61,844 bases of DNA from the NCBI GenBank assembly GCA_021464525.1, contig JADRCO010000057.1, forward strand, positions 1 to 61,844, read 5' to 3'. Positions 11,350 to 24,087 of this stretch are shown here, in pieces. The translations under genes and the position numbers were made by a program. The stretch comes from Rhizophagus sp. LPA8_4_AMF (Eukaryota > Glomeromycota > Glomeromycetes > Glomerales > Glomeraceae). The notes under the pieces were generated by a model, which had not been told where the DNA came from, ran no database searches, and saw only the letters and a program-made list of their open reading frames with translations. The number at the start of each line of letters is the position of its first letter. The first letter of the stretch is position 1.

Positions 11350-12622
11350 TCAATTTAATTTTTTTGCATATTTTAATATTTCTTCAATTTCAATTTTCTC
11401 GAACTTTTGAGAATTAATAATATTTTCATGATCTAATACATTATAAGCAATACCAACACAATGTAAATCATCAAGATAAGATTCTTCAAATTTCCATTCA
11501 GGTTGTAATTCATTATTAATAAACAATTGTGTTTTTGATTTTATTATCTACAAATAAAAAAAAAATACTATTTTAAAAAACGGGTATAAAAAGTATAAAA
11601 AGTATAAAAGGGTATAAAAGGTATAAAAGATATAAGAGATATAAGAGGTATAAAAGATAACAGATATAAAAATATAAAAGGTATAAAAGGTATTTGATAT
11701 ATAGTAAACAAACCTGCGGATTTTCTATTAAACTAGATTCTTCATTTGATAGATGAAATTCGATAGATCTCAAATCCAAAGATAAACCTAAACCAATAGC
11801 TTTTACATAACTCTCTTTTAAACACCAAAATTGATAAAATTGATGTAATTGTTGGAATTCTGTATAATTTGGATTTGTTATTGTTGACCATTCATAATCT
11901 GAAAACTATTAGAAAAAAAAAATAAATAAATAAATATTTGAAGGGAGAAAAAAAAGATATATATTATTTTATTACCCGATCTTTGAGCGTTTCAAAAAAA
12001 TATTCCAAAGTTTGATTTGAAGGTAATTCAACTTTCATTACATCAACTCCAATCAAAGAATTTTCACTAGCAACTAATACAACCCAATCTCCGTGATGTG
12101 ATATATTAAAATTTATTATAGGATCAGAATCTTTCATTTTAGGGTTTACCTTTATATAATATAATTAATTGCACCTTGTAAATATACATATACATATATT
12201 TATCACCATCAAAACATCATCATATTTAATAGGAAATTTCTTACCAAAATGGGTTTGTTCCTTTCAGTTCTAGAAAATTGAATCGTATTCCAATCATATT
12301 TATATAATTTACAAAATAATAATCTCATTAAACATCTACCAATTAATGAAAGTTTTGCATCTTCAATAAAATAAGATCGATTTATTCGAGATTTTTCTTC
12401 CGGTTGAATGAAAGATAGAATTTGTTGGTATTGCTTTAATAAAAATTTTGAAATTACATAAATTTATGTACTTTTTTTTTTTTTTGTTATATTTATTATA
12501 TTATGTTAGATATCATATATCGTTCAGAAAAAAAAAAATTTATTTACTTCATCAGATGGACTAGATGGATTCCATTCATTAACATTGAATGCCCATCGAG
12601 CAGTTATTTTTGTTGACGCCAT
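11350..12622 (-). CDS. 4'-phosphopantetheinyl transferase, Sfp/AASDHPPT (Lys5) type
   Basis: Five exons: 12548-12622, 12245-12433, 11976-12149, 11714-11905 and 11350-11547, giving 275 residues. The enzyme moves the phosphopantetheine arm of CoA onto a carrier-domain serine; Lys5-type enzymes activate alpha-aminoadipate reductase for lysine synthesis, and others serve fatty acid or secondary-metabolite synthases. Seen: NISHHGDWVVLVA (about 103-115), the Mg-binding GVDVMKV (Asp124) and WCLKESYVKAIG (Trp173, Lys176, Glu177, Lys181), the signature of the Sfp group. The N-terminus (TARWAFNVNEWNPS) matches the AASDHPPT opening. Neighbours are unrelated housekeeping genes, so the carrier partner cannot be told from context. 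Intron 4 contains a GTATAAAAG-type tandem repeat. Confidence 0.92.
11583..11695. repeat. Tandem repeat of about 10 bases (AAAAGGTATA) in an intron
   Basis: About ten imperfect copies of GTATAAAAAG / GTATAAAAGG lie wholly within the last intron (11548-11713) of the phosphopantetheinyl transferase gene. On the minus strand it reads as a Leu/Tyr repeat in an open frame, which is an artefact. Confidence 0.8.
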
Positions 12623-12957
12623 TTTTTCTTTAATAAAATATTTTAAGTATTAAAATTGTATCAATGTTTTAAAATTATTAGCAGATAATCTAATCTCAAA
12701 GAAAAAAAGGTGAAGAAAAAAAGGTGAAAGGTGATTTTTTTTTCATATTATAAAAATTTATGAAATTTATGTAGTACGACCGACTTGCATTTTTATCATC
12801 TATTTATATCATCTCTAAATTTATACCATAATATCATAACAACAATTCAATTTTCTCGCAAAACAATACATTATTTATTTAAAAATTGTTGGGAAAACGG
12901 TAATGAACTAAATTTTAGTCTTTCAATTGTTAATTAATAATAAAGTATTCGTACATA
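12623..12957. other. Short intergenic region, no feature seen
   Basis: 335 bases between two genes on the minus strand: the promoter side of the phosphopantetheinyl transferase gene and the 3' end of APT1. It is A+T-rich with no recognisable element. Confidence 0.6.
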
Positions 12958-13801
12958 TTAATATTTAAGTACAGAATATACAGGTACATCTAATTGTTTA
13001 TATCCATCAAATATTGCTAATTCAACTACGAAAATATATTCCAAAACTTTACCACCAAGTTTATTAACAAGTTTTCCAGCTGCAACCGCTGTACCTCCTA
13101 AATTAATAATTCACAATTACTCACAATTGAATCAAATGAAAAAATTGTTCAAAATTATAATATCTTTACCTGTTGCCATAAGATCATCTATAACAATAAC
13201 ATTTTGATCTTGTTTAATTGCATCTTCTTGCATCTCAAAAATATCCTGACAATATTAAAAAAAAATATTGATTATTTACATAAATCAAATCTTGTGTATA
13301 CAAAATAGTATAAAATACGTACCGCACCATACTCCTTTTGATATTCAACGGCGATAGTTTTTCCAGGTAACTTGCCCTTTTTTCTTACAGGGACAAAAGC
13401 AGCATTTAATCTTAAAGCCACTATTGGTCCAAATAAGAATCCACGAGCTTCCAAACCTAAAATAATTAAATCATAATTAGATCTGAATTTCTTTATCAAT
13501 TAAAAGAAAAAGGATGCTTATAATTTTATACCAACAACCACATCGATTTTTTCTTTTGTTGAAGTAACATGATCCACAATATTATTTATAACAAATTCAA
13601 CTGCTTTAGGATTTTGAAAAATGGGTAAAATATCTTGAAAAGGAATTCCCTATTAAAAAAGTGTCAAATAATTAAAAAAATAATTTATATATATAATAAT
13701 TTTTAAAATTATATCTTTATCTTTATATGTACCTTTAGTGGAAAGTCTGGTACAGTTCTTATAAGATTACGAACATCTTGAATGTCTTTAATATCGGACA
13801 T
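12958..13801 (-). CDS. APT1: Adenine phosphoribosyltransferase
   Basis: Five exons: 13733-13801, 13532-13649, 13323-13456, 13170-13245 and 12958-13097, giving 178 residues, the usual APRT length. It salvages adenine by joining it to PRPP to give AMP in the cytosol. Seen: the N-terminal segment with [20 protein letters not shown], the adenine-side [10 protein letters not shown], the flexible loop region ([20 protein letters not shown]), and the PRPP-binding [13 protein letters not shown] at about 123-135 with its two Asp and TGGT. All exon junctions keep phase. It is a single housekeeping gene with no odd features. Confidence 0.95.
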
Positions 13802-14009
13802 TTTTATTAAAAACAAGGGTAAAAAAAAATATATATATAGGGAAAGAAATCAGGTATAAATAAAATTTTTTTTATTGATTGATGGAAATCTACGTAATAC
13901 ATGCTGTGCAGTATGGCACTGATAAGGTGTAAACTCATATGAATGATATGAAAGTTCGTCGGTCTTTGATACTTATTTGGGCAATTGGACATGAAATTTT
14001 TATCGCGCA

Positions 14010-14415
14010 TTGAATCACAATTTTAATTGGTGAATTGTGTGAAAATATTTGAGAAAAATTGTGAAATTGTGAAAATCATTCTTCAAATTGTGAAATTCTT
14101 CAAATTGTGAATTATTTAAATGTGATAATCATTCAAATTGTGAAGGAAAATTCTTCAAATTGTGATTTATTATAATTGTGATAAGCATTCAAAGTTGAGA
14201 AAATTATTAAAATTGTGAAAATTATTAAGTTGTGAATATTATTCTTGTCAAATTGTGAAAATTACTCAAGTTATGAAAATTATTCTTGTCAAATTGTGAA
14301 AATTATTCAAGTTGTGAAAATCACAATTTATTAAAAATTGTTCGTTGTAACATTAAAAATTGAGAAAATTATTCGAAAATTATTCAAGTTGTAACATTAA
14401 AATTGTGAAACATTT
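14010..14415. repeat. Degenerate tandem/dispersed repeat, unit about 12-27 bases
   Basis: Around twenty copies of AATTGTGAAA(ATTATTCAAG) recur with varying spacers. The composition excludes C almost entirely. No frame stays open through it, so it is non-coding satellite-like sequence just upstream of APT1. Confidence 0.7.
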
Positions 14416-14653
14416 CAATACTTGAAATATTTCCTAAATCTCATAACGGCAAAATCCCTAAATGTTAAATTTCCTGTGAGGTCATATTACGTACGATATA
14501 ATAATTTATCTATCAGCTAAAAAGATAAAAAAAAAAAAAATACCACCATGACTAATATCAATAACGCGTTCTTTATAAAATTTGTAAGATCATAGGGTTC
14601 AATCGGCGCAGGGACTTACCGATTATTGCATAAATCGGTATAAAGAAAAATGA

Positions 14654-14671
14654 GGGGGGGGGGGGGGGGGG
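14654..14671 (+). repeat. Homopolymer of 18 G
   Basis: An uninterrupted run of eighteen G in otherwise very A+T-rich DNA. The length may be uncertain because of sequencing error. Such a run can form quadruplex structures. Confidence 0.8.
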
Positions 14672-16490
14672 AAAAAATTGAATGAACTTTGGTTTTAGAA
14701 ATAAATTTATACTTTTATAAGGAATATTTATTATTGAATTTTCCATAATTATAAATGATTTACCATTTTAAAAATCATATCAATCAAAACAATCATAAAA
14801 TTTTTGATTGTTTTATTTTATTAAGTAATAAACATATTTTTTTTTTTTTTTTTTTTTTTCTTTTCGAAATATCGAATTCTTATTTACGGTCAAATAACGA
14901 CTAATCGGAATTATTATGAACTGCATTAATGAATTTCCATTTTTAAGTTAGATTAAATTTTTTCAAAGAAAATTTATCTTTTTTAGAAATGATCATCAAA
15001 TATTTCGTTGAATAAATCAGTCATTTTTTTTAAAAAAAAATTCCATTATCATAACTTTAAAAATAATTTTTTTTTTCTTTCATGTAAATTCTTTCATGTA
15101 GTGTAAAATTATAATACAGAAAGGATACCATAATTAATTGGACAAAAAAATTTATGTTATGATAAACATGATTTTTACACAAAAATAAAACAAAAATATC
15201 ACGATATTCTTTCAAAATAAATAAACAAATAAAAATAAATAATAATTATTCACGCGGAATAGCTTTTTTTAATGCAAGCATTATTATTTGTCCTTCTTTA
15301 TAGTTTTAAAACTATGAAAATTCAGTCTAGATTTTTTTACATAATCAGTTAAAACCATTAACCTTTTTTTACGTCATATGCGTCATATACCCATGTAAAT
15401 TTTGTAAGAAGTTTCCTAACCAAATAAGTTTCCTAGCTATCTTGTAACTTTAGAATAGACAAATATTTAAGAAAAACAAACTCCCTTGTCATATTGTTCT
15501 TGATAATAGATAGGGTTCAATAATGCCCATTTATCGTATGATTTCTTAGTATCACGTGTTGTAATCCGATATCAGATATAGTCTGTGTTGCGTGAATTAT
15601 CCCTTTTCCCTTACGCGTGCGCAGTTACATGCATATTAAGGCCCTGCTTTACCTACTTACTTTAACAATTACATTAAAATAGATCGTAAAGAATAAATAG
15701 GGTTTTACCATTAGGGTTTTTACCTAGCATTGGTTAGCGTCATTTTGGTATCAAAAAGGATAAAAAGGATAAAAAGGATAGACATCTTTTTTTTTAGCTT
15801 TCATATGAATTATATTTTTCTTACTTAAAATATTCACATGAGAGAATAAAAGATCTGTGCAGTTAATCACTTTTTCTAGAAACAATCATTTAACGTCTGA
15901 GAAACAACGACCTTAATATTATTATTGAAATACACAATAGAAGGTTGGATGAACTCTTTTAATTTCTATGAACCATTCAAATAAATAAAATGATGAAACT
16001 TTGATTGATTTTGTTTATATCAAAATTTGCCCAATATTTAATATTAAGTTCTAGACCTTTATGTTAATACTATTATTGGATATATTTAGAACGATAAATT
16101 TGATGACGCAAATTTTAATATATACTGTTTACATGATATTCACCTACAGTAACTGGTAAGTTGATACACGAATGCAGGTATGTTTGTAAGGTTCTGGAAC
16201 CCTGCGGTTTTTTTTTATGTATGTTTTTTTTTTTATTGGACATTTTTGTAAAATCTTTTTACAAATACTTGCATCTATTACTATATAAAGTATGATTTTT
16301 TCCACTAAAAAAAAAAAAAAAAAAATTTAAAAATAATCTGCAAAATATCTTACCTTTTGAATCTTTGACATTTTTTCTTTCTTAAAAAAAACAAAAGTTT
16401 ATAAATAATTTACATACTCTGATAATTTTTTTTTTCTTTTTGTTTCAAATAAATATATATATATCTATTTTTTCTCCTCATTTTAAAAAT

Positions 16491-17483
16491 ATGTCATTTT
16501 TAACAAATTTTACATATTTTCCCTTCATTCTTTTAAATAAAATGTGTGGAGTGGCAATGGAAAATTCAATCTATTATCAATTTCACATATTAAATAATAA
16601 TAATAATAAACATAATAATAATTTAAAATTGACAACACTTTCATCACTTCCTGATGATGTCCTTTACATTATTAAAAAAGATTTAGATATCGTATCAACA
16701 ATATCATTAAAAAGCGCGTGTCGTCAATTATATTTAATGTTTCCCGATTCTCTCTTATTTTCAGAAATTATCCTTCTTTCGAATTTTAATCAACAACTAT
16801 TTAACAATTTAATAAATTATATTGTTTCAAATAATAAGAATCAATATATTCGTAAATTAACATTTAATCAATCTCAAATAACTGAACAAGCGATTATATC
16901 TGTATTGGAACATTGTTCTAATTTACAAATCTTAAATATTTTTGCTTGTAAACAAGTTAAATTATTACCAATAACAAATGTAATGGTAAAATGGCATCAA
17001 GATAAATCAGGAAATTCCCCTGATTTAAAAGAATTAAAGAAGATTAATATGACAAGATGTATTGGAGGAAAAAGACATTCTTTAATTATTAAAAAAGTTA
17101 TTGAAGATTTACGTAAATTAAAAATTGATGATGATGAAGATATTACTCAAAATAATAATTTATATCTTAACCCAATTCCATTAAGGATCAATTTAATTTT
17201 AAATAATTCTTTAAGTAAAGAAATTGATACGAACGATGGTATATTTCAATTTCAGGATTGTCAAAGTGATACCTGTGATTCTTGTACTATGTCATGTGCT
17301 AGTTGTAAAGCTAAATATAAATATTGGGATGAATTTTGGATAAAATGTGGATGGTGTAAAGAAAGAAATTTTTGCGGAAAGTGTGTTATGGAAGCTTCAA
17401 AGAACACTGCTTTCAGGAACCACGCTTTTCAATTCATGAGGATAAAATTATGTCAAATTTTTGATTTACCTTGTCCTTATTAA
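16491..17483 (+). CDS. F-box-like protein with C-terminal cysteine cluster
   Basis: A single-exon frame of 330 residues from the ATG at 16491. The same frame is open upstream but has no ATG, and starts at 16542 or 16557 are possible. An Asn-rich linker is followed by an F-box-like segment at about 50-58 (LSSLPDDVLYIIKKDL), then a leucine-rich stretch resembling degenerate LRRs (ALKS, ILNIFACKQV). The last 80 residues hold a dense set of cysteines spaced as CX4CX2C, CX2C, CX2C and CX2C (CDSC, CASC, CGWC, CGKC), which looks like a zinc-binding module. By family knowledge F-box proteins bring substrates to SCF ubiquitin ligases. Target unknown. Intronless F-box-type genes are expanded in these fungi. 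Confidence 0.7.
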   Translation: MSFLTNFTYFPFILLNKMCGVAMENSIYYQFHILNNNNNKHNNNLKLTTLSSLPDDVLYIIKKDLDIVSTISLKSACRQLYLMFPDSLLFSEIILLSNFNQQLFNNLINYIVSNNKNQYIRKLTFNQSQITEQAIISVLEHCSNLQILNIFACKQVKLLPITNVMVKWHQDKSGNSPDLKELKKINMTRCIGGKRHSLIIKKVIEDLRKLKIDDDEDITQNNNLYLNPIPLRINLILNNSLSKEIDTNDGIFQFQDCQSDTCDSCTMSCASCKAKYKYWDEFWIKCGWCKERNFCGKCVMEASKNTAFRNHAFQFMRIKLCQIFDLPCPY

Positions 17484-20400
17484 AAAAATTTATATAAAAA
17501 TGATATATATTCAATTAATATATATATATATATATTATATACATATATTAAAAAAAAAAAATTATTTCAAATTTCTCCATTTCACATTCATATTCTTTTT
17601 CTCTCTTCTTTCATTCACTCTTTTTCATGTAAATAGTACTTTTTACCAAATTTTTGGATTTATGTTTATTGTTTTGATCAGCTGGACAGATTTAAAATTT
17701 AATAAAACGTATTTTAAAAAAAAAATTATTAAACATATTTAATATTTTTGAATTCGCGTGGTCTGTCGGTCGGTCGCGTGTGTGATACTTGGTAGATCCA
17801 GATCGGTCTAGACGGTCTAGATCTCGGACTATTGTACTAAATCAGTCTTTCAAAAACCTTTTCATGCGACTTTCAAACTGTACATTTTAAAATGAAAAAA
17901 GAAAATAAAATTATTAATTTATTTCATTTATTTCATTTTATTCAATAAACAAATAAATGACAAATTATGAAACTATAAATTTTTTTTAAAAAAAAATTTT
18001 TCCTTTTATAATAAATACCCCTGGTTGACAAGGTTGAACCCTTGAATAAGTACAAAACAAGCACACGACATTTTGTACATTACTGAATATATATATATTG
18101 GATATATCAAATTTTTATATTTAATCTTATCATTATACAGTATGTTTATATGGTATTATAAATAATATCTTATCAAAAGAAGCTTTTAATATAAAAATAC
18201 AACAGTTAAAGTAACAAACATCTTTCAATTTAGGTTTAATAAGAATTATTAATTATATTTTTTTTTTATATTATGATGATTAAAAAGGTTTCGTTCATAA
18301 AGTTTAGGTTTAAAAAGAGAATTATTAATTAATTGTTTTCTATTAATAGAATATAAAAAGGGATAGATAAAATAATAATGCAATTTAGGCAGTACATACA
18401 ATGTAATTACAAATATTTTATCATTATCATTTCTTTTTTTTTTTCTTTGAATTATGTTTTTATTTCAAACGGTTTCATCCGATTTATCAGCCTACTAATT
18501 AGATAATAATGATGTACAATCTGATTTTTAATTTACGAGAGAAGATAATCGCGATAAACCATTTTTGAAAATCATAATTTGTTTCATTAATAAACAATTG
18601 ATTTTTTAAATGAGTTACTAAAATAATATATCTTAATAAAACATTTTGTATGATCTTTTTGGTCGGTTTAAAAATAATAATACGATTCGGCTGTTTTATT
18701 ATTAACCAAATTAACAAGTTGACATGTGGTCATATGTGTTCTTTGATGGCATTAGTCCAACAAAAGAAAGGATTATCTTAATCGAATAAATTCACCTTCG
18801 TTAGACTTTAAAGAAAGAATTTGTTACAAAATACTTTAAAGTATCGTCCAATTTAAGTCCTCATTCAACGGCCAAAAGCCGCCAAATAAGTAATATTTGC
18901 ATTTGGTAGTACAATGCTCATACAGTTATTCACAGTTCGCCACATTGTGTTCATATACCGTTTATATTCAGACTATACCGTATACTTCGGAATACAAGTA
19001 TCCGCCATGCGTAATATCCCTCATCTTTCACTATCTCCCATCTTTCCCCCTAAATACAGTCTACCCTTGATATAGCGAAGTTGCTGTTCTGCACCCCAAA
19101 TTCGTTGTAATCTTACAGCGAAGAATTAAAAGATTAGATTCGGTAACGAGAGAATTTTGACAAATGTGATTGGTTAAATGTCACATGTTCGGCTAAATTA
19201 GGGCAGACTGGAACCAGGTATTTATACATAAATGAACTATAGTGTAAGTGCATCCCCCTTGGGACCATAGTAAAAAAATAGTAGAATGTGCACTTAGAGA
19301 GGGTGTGCATTTATAGAGAGTAAAATATTAAGAGCTCTTATAAGTTGGGACCAGGCCCACCGTGCATAGAATTTATATAGTGCGTGCACTTATAGAGGAT
19401 TGGTACTTCTAGAATTGGGAGGGATGAATTAGGGAAACTTTATGGACTGCATAGTTAAGGGATCACCTGTCACTGTATACATATTATTCGAGTTATAGTT
19501 GTACAAGGACAACCTTGCTCGACAGCTCCATCCACAAGAGTTATGGGTAGTGCACGCAATATACGGTAATAAAACATGTGATCTAAATTACATTACGAAG
19601 TTGATACAATATCCAACCGCATCGAATTCGTCTCAAAGTTTAAAGATAATCAATTTTTAAAAAAATTGCCAAGATTTCACGTCAGATCAGTCAGGCAGCA
19701 ACGGCATCTTTCACTCTTTCACTCTTTTATTCTTTCATTATTTTATTCATTGAACATCTGAAATTAATCAGACGATAAATTCTTGTATTCGATTAATACT
19801 ATTACTATAAATGGATTATCGACATATACATAGTACATAATACCTGGAAAATACATGGCATAATTATATAACAAATTTACAGCAATCACGTGATATATAT
19901 TCATATTAGAACTTTCGCTGGAAGGGACTATCATTCGTAAAAAAAAGGTAATGAACATAATAATAAATATGACGAACCCTGCATTTTTTGGTAATCTACC
20001 GAATTTGATATATTTAATGCATATTATACGAGTTCTTACTTTTTCCTTATTTAACTAGTGAGAATCTATTAATAAATAAATTGTTTACATAGATTAAATA
20101 CATCATAAATTAAGTTAATTTGTCTATCAGTAAGTTATTCCTAATATGTTTAAATAATTTTATTTTCTTTCCCTTTTCTATCCTTTATCTCTTTTTATCT
20201 AAAAGTTTTTAAATGCAATAACGATAATTATTATAATTATAATGTTCCCTTTGTTAATCTGAAAAGAAATCTTTTGAAAAAAAAAAAAACTGACGCGAAA
20301 AATTTTGCAACACCATTTAAGGAATAAAAATGTGTATATTATAAATGGATTTAAACTAACTAAATGTATTAAAATAATGTTATTAAAATAATGTATTAAA

Positions 20401-22738
20401 AAAAAATTTAACAACAATCGAATCAAAAATGACAACAATATTTTATTTGATTCCGATTTACTTTTTTAGTACGTTTTAGATGATGATCTTTGATTATTTT
20501 GGATTTCAAAAGAAAAAATTTTTTGAATATAAATCATTGTTATTCATTCTAGTAAATGTAATTTATGTCATAATCTGTATTCTAAATTTATTTACTGCAA
20601 GACGAACAATGAGTTTTGTTCGAACGAAACCGTAAATGAAACTAGGAATGAAATTTCATCTTTCGAGCTTGCAGTTTTATTTCATGCTTGTAGTTAAATT
20701 TTATTCGTGCTTATAATTTAAAATAATTTAAATAGATTATCAAATCTAAAAATTTCACGTTGCGCAATAATTTACAATAATTTACATAAAATGATCTTAT
20801 TATGATTGTAAGTACTGTAAAAAAAAAAAAAAGGTTCAAATTTATATTACAAAGAAAATCCTACAATATGAACGCGGAATATATTATAAAAATAGAAATT
20901 TATTTTTAAAAAGAAAAAAAATATTAAGTTGTGATTTGTTCTTTGTATTATTCGTATTATTCGTATTATTCGTATTAAATAATAATAATAATAATAATTA
21001 AAATAAATTATAAAATTTATAGAAAATTACGATTAACATCAGATCTTATCATGTGATTGATGGCCCACATTAATTATAATTTCGGCTGGTATTACCTGTC
21101 ATAATTTTTTTTCCGTAATAAATATACAAATATTTTGTTTTTTTTTTTAATCAATTATTCAGTTTAATATCTATAATCCTTTTTCCTAATTGAAATGAAT
21201 ATTGATATGCTAAAATAACTACATTCAATGGAAAGTCATTACCAAATTACCGAAAGAAAAATTGGGATCGGAATTATGACGAAAAAATTCTTCAAATACT
21301 TGTATGTCAATGCTTATTTATTTATATTTGATAAACATTGTACTTTTTTTACTTTTTTGTCCGGATAATATTAATGAAATATATAAGGATTATTATCCTT
21401 TCACGAAATTAATTAAGAATATCAGAATTTTTTTTTTTTTTTTGAATGATAGAATATTGAAACACACTGTACCCAGGAATAACAATAATATATATTTACT
21501 GTAACCAGAAAACATATAAAATTCTTATAATATCTAATATAAGTTATATAACACAAAATTTTATATCTAACCCCTAAATCTTAAATAGGGGGACATCCCA
21601 TTGATAAACTTTATATTCACGATTTATTTTATAGTGATCTACAATATTCCGATCCTGTCGTATAACATATGTCATTATTCTCAAATTCCTGCCCCTCTCT
21701 TCTTTTTTTAAAAATTACCTCCTTAAACTTAAAACCCTTTTTAAATGCTCCTCTTAAAATCTTCATAATCAAAATATTATAAATATTATCATTCATTATC
21801 ATTATTATCATTTTTTTATCATCATAATCATTCATTGAAAGTGAAAGAAACTTTAAAATCTGGTTTGGGCTTATCAAAGTTAAATTTGTACAATATTAAT
21901 CAGGGTTGTACAACTTTTTTTTTCAGTTCTTTTTTTTTTTTTGCCGCCAAAAAAAAATTTCTTTTTTTCATACATTCTTGTTTTATCAATTTATGGATTT
22001 TTGTGTGCGTACTAATAACAAATCAAGTGACAGAAAATATTATATTTAAAATGTATTGTACAACAAAATACAATGCGTTATGTATGAGGAATGATTTTCC
22101 TTTTATATGCTGCTATATAAAGTGCCATTTTGTTTTTTATTTGTTTTTTTTTTGTTGAAGTAAACCCTTAATTTATTTTCCTTGTTGTTTGATTTGTTGA
22201 TCTTTTCCTTTTAGATCAGAAAAAGGGCAAAAAGATCGTTTTTTTTTAGTTCCAAAAAAAAAAAAAATTTTTTTTTCATTTATATAAATATTGTTTCAGA
22301 AATTGTGGTTATTTTAAAAAAATTTTTTACGATAACGACGAGAAAAAAAAAAAAATTTAAAAAATAATAAAATATACGTTCATAAACATAAAAAAGTATA
22401 TATATATATATTTTATATATATATATATATATATTTTTAAAAAAGAAAAGAATAAATAAATAATTATATATAATATATATATTATTTATTATAACAACCC
22501 TTTTTAATTTTTACCATTAATGTATAAAAACGGTTTAAATTAAAAAAAATTATTTTTTGGTTTTTTTTTTTTCTATTCAGTCTCTTTAAAAACGTTTTTT
22601 TTTTTTAGCGACCCATTTTTTTTTCACTTTCGTTTTTTTTTAATTTTTTTTAATTTAATAATAATTAACATTCTTTAATTAATATAGTAACATTCTTTAT
22701 AAAAATATCCTAATTTGTAATATACAGTATTTAAAAGA
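17484..22738. other. Long A+T-rich intergenic region with repeat remnants
   Basis: No gene is supported; the frames present are short and composition-driven. It contains a G+C-richer palindromic patch at 17757-17835, a pogo-like MITE at 19057-19210, a further inverted-repeat-like block at about 19220-19460 built from TATAGAGG/GTGCAC words, and runs of T and (AT)n toward 22200-22700, just before the methyltransferase gene. Confidence 0.6.
19057..19210. mobile_element. MITE-like element with pogo/Tc1-type ends
   Basis: The left end CAGTCTACCCTTGATATAGC follows a TA and matches imperfectly the reverse complement of the right end (CAGTCTGCCCTAATTTAGC). Starting with CAGTC after TA is typical of pogo/Tc1-mariner elements. 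There is no room for a transposase in 154 bases. The right flank is GA rather than TA, so either the limit or the site has decayed. Confidence 0.45.
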
Positions 22739-24087
22739 ATGGGTAATAATCATTCATCGTCGTCTCGTGTTAATAGACATAATAACGGGACCATGAGATT
22801 GAAAAATAAAAAAAGTAAACAACAATTGATGGAAAGGGAAGAACATAAGGAATCAGCAAAATCTCGATTTCATTTACCAAAAAATGATCAAGATATTGAC
22901 AGGATGCAATTACAACATTTTTTGTTCAAACATATTTGGAATGATGGGAATTATTCTTCTCCAATTGAACAAAAATTAAAATCAGGTGATTGTAAGGTTT
23001 TAGATGCTGGGTAAGTTGTTAATTTGTTTATAAAATTATTTGTAAAGTTGCTTTTCGCTTTTTCGATTTTCGATTTTCAATTCGATTTTTAACTGAAATT
23101 CTTCATATTCTCTGTATTCTTTAGTTGTGGACCCGGTGCATGGCTTCTTGAAATGTCTACACAACATCCTTTGACAAGATTCTATGGTGTTGACATTGCA
23201 GCGGTGTTCCCATCGGAAATAAAACCAACCAATTTAAATTTTCATCAATGTGATATAAATCGAGGATTACCCTTTAAAGATAATTACTTTGATTTTGTTA
23301 GGATGAGTTTAATGTCTACATCCCTAAAGACAGATCAATGGGTTAATGTCATAAGAGAATTAGTAAGGTAAGTAAGGTAAAAAAAAAAGGTAAAAAAAAA
23401 AAAAAATTATATAATAATATATTTTCTTACATTTTTAGGGTACTAAAACCTGGGGGTCATTTAGAACTTATAGAAAGAGAATTACAAGTGTATAATGCAG
23501 GTCCACATTTTACATTTATGATTAAAAATAGTAAGTCTACAATATACATATATACATATATACATATATATATAAATAAATATAAATATATTTATATATT
23601 TATATATTTATATTTATATCAATATTTATTATTTATATATTTCAATATTTTTCAATATTAACCATTTATTTTTTTGTTTTTTTTTTATTTCTTAGTAATG
23701 AGTTTTAAAAATTCAAACGATTTAAATATTTACATAACAAATCAAATTCCTTTGATATTTTCATCAATCCCATCATTAACCGGTATACAATCGGATTTTC
23801 GTATGGTCCCAATCGGTCCACTTGGTGGTCAAAGTGGATTAATATACGGTGATTTATTAGATATGTATTTTACAAATAAACTTGTAGATATTTTACCAAA
23901 ATTTATGAATATTACGGAAAGGGAATATTTAAATTTATGGGATAGATGTCAATCGGAATTTAATATTTATGCTACCACAGTTAAATTGTTTAGATTTTGG
24001 GCTCAAAAAGGTGTAGTAAATAATGATGATGATGATGATAATGATAATATAGAGGAAGGGGTGGGAAATGATCAATTAGAAAATTAA
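22739..24087 (+). CDS. Class I SAM-dependent methyltransferase, possibly N-myristoylated
   Basis: Four exons: 22739-23010, 23125-23367, 23439-23530 and 23696-24087, giving 332 residues. The Rossmann methyltransferase motifs are in order: motif I KVLDAGCGPGAWLLEM (about 85-100), the acidic end of strand 2 in FYGVDIA, a post-II CDINRGLPF, YFDFVRMSL, and the post-III VLKPGGHLELIERE (about 173-186). The substrate is unknown; it resembles the LaeA-like and Rhizophagus-expanded stand-alone methyltransferases. The first residues MGNNHSSSS fit an N-myristoylation signal (Gly2, Ser6). The N-terminal 50 residues are basic and disordered, and the C-terminus ends in an Asp/Asn tract. The start is the first ATG and is needed for the myristoyl motif. 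Confidence 0.85.

Larger units (their letters stand above)
13802..16490. other. A+T-rich intergenic region
   Basis: No gene is supported. It contains the TTGTGAAAATTATTC repeat block (about 14010-14415), the G18 tract at 14654-14671, T and A runs, and a triple AAAAAGGAT at about 15755-15780. Otherwise nothing is seen. Confidence 0.6.
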
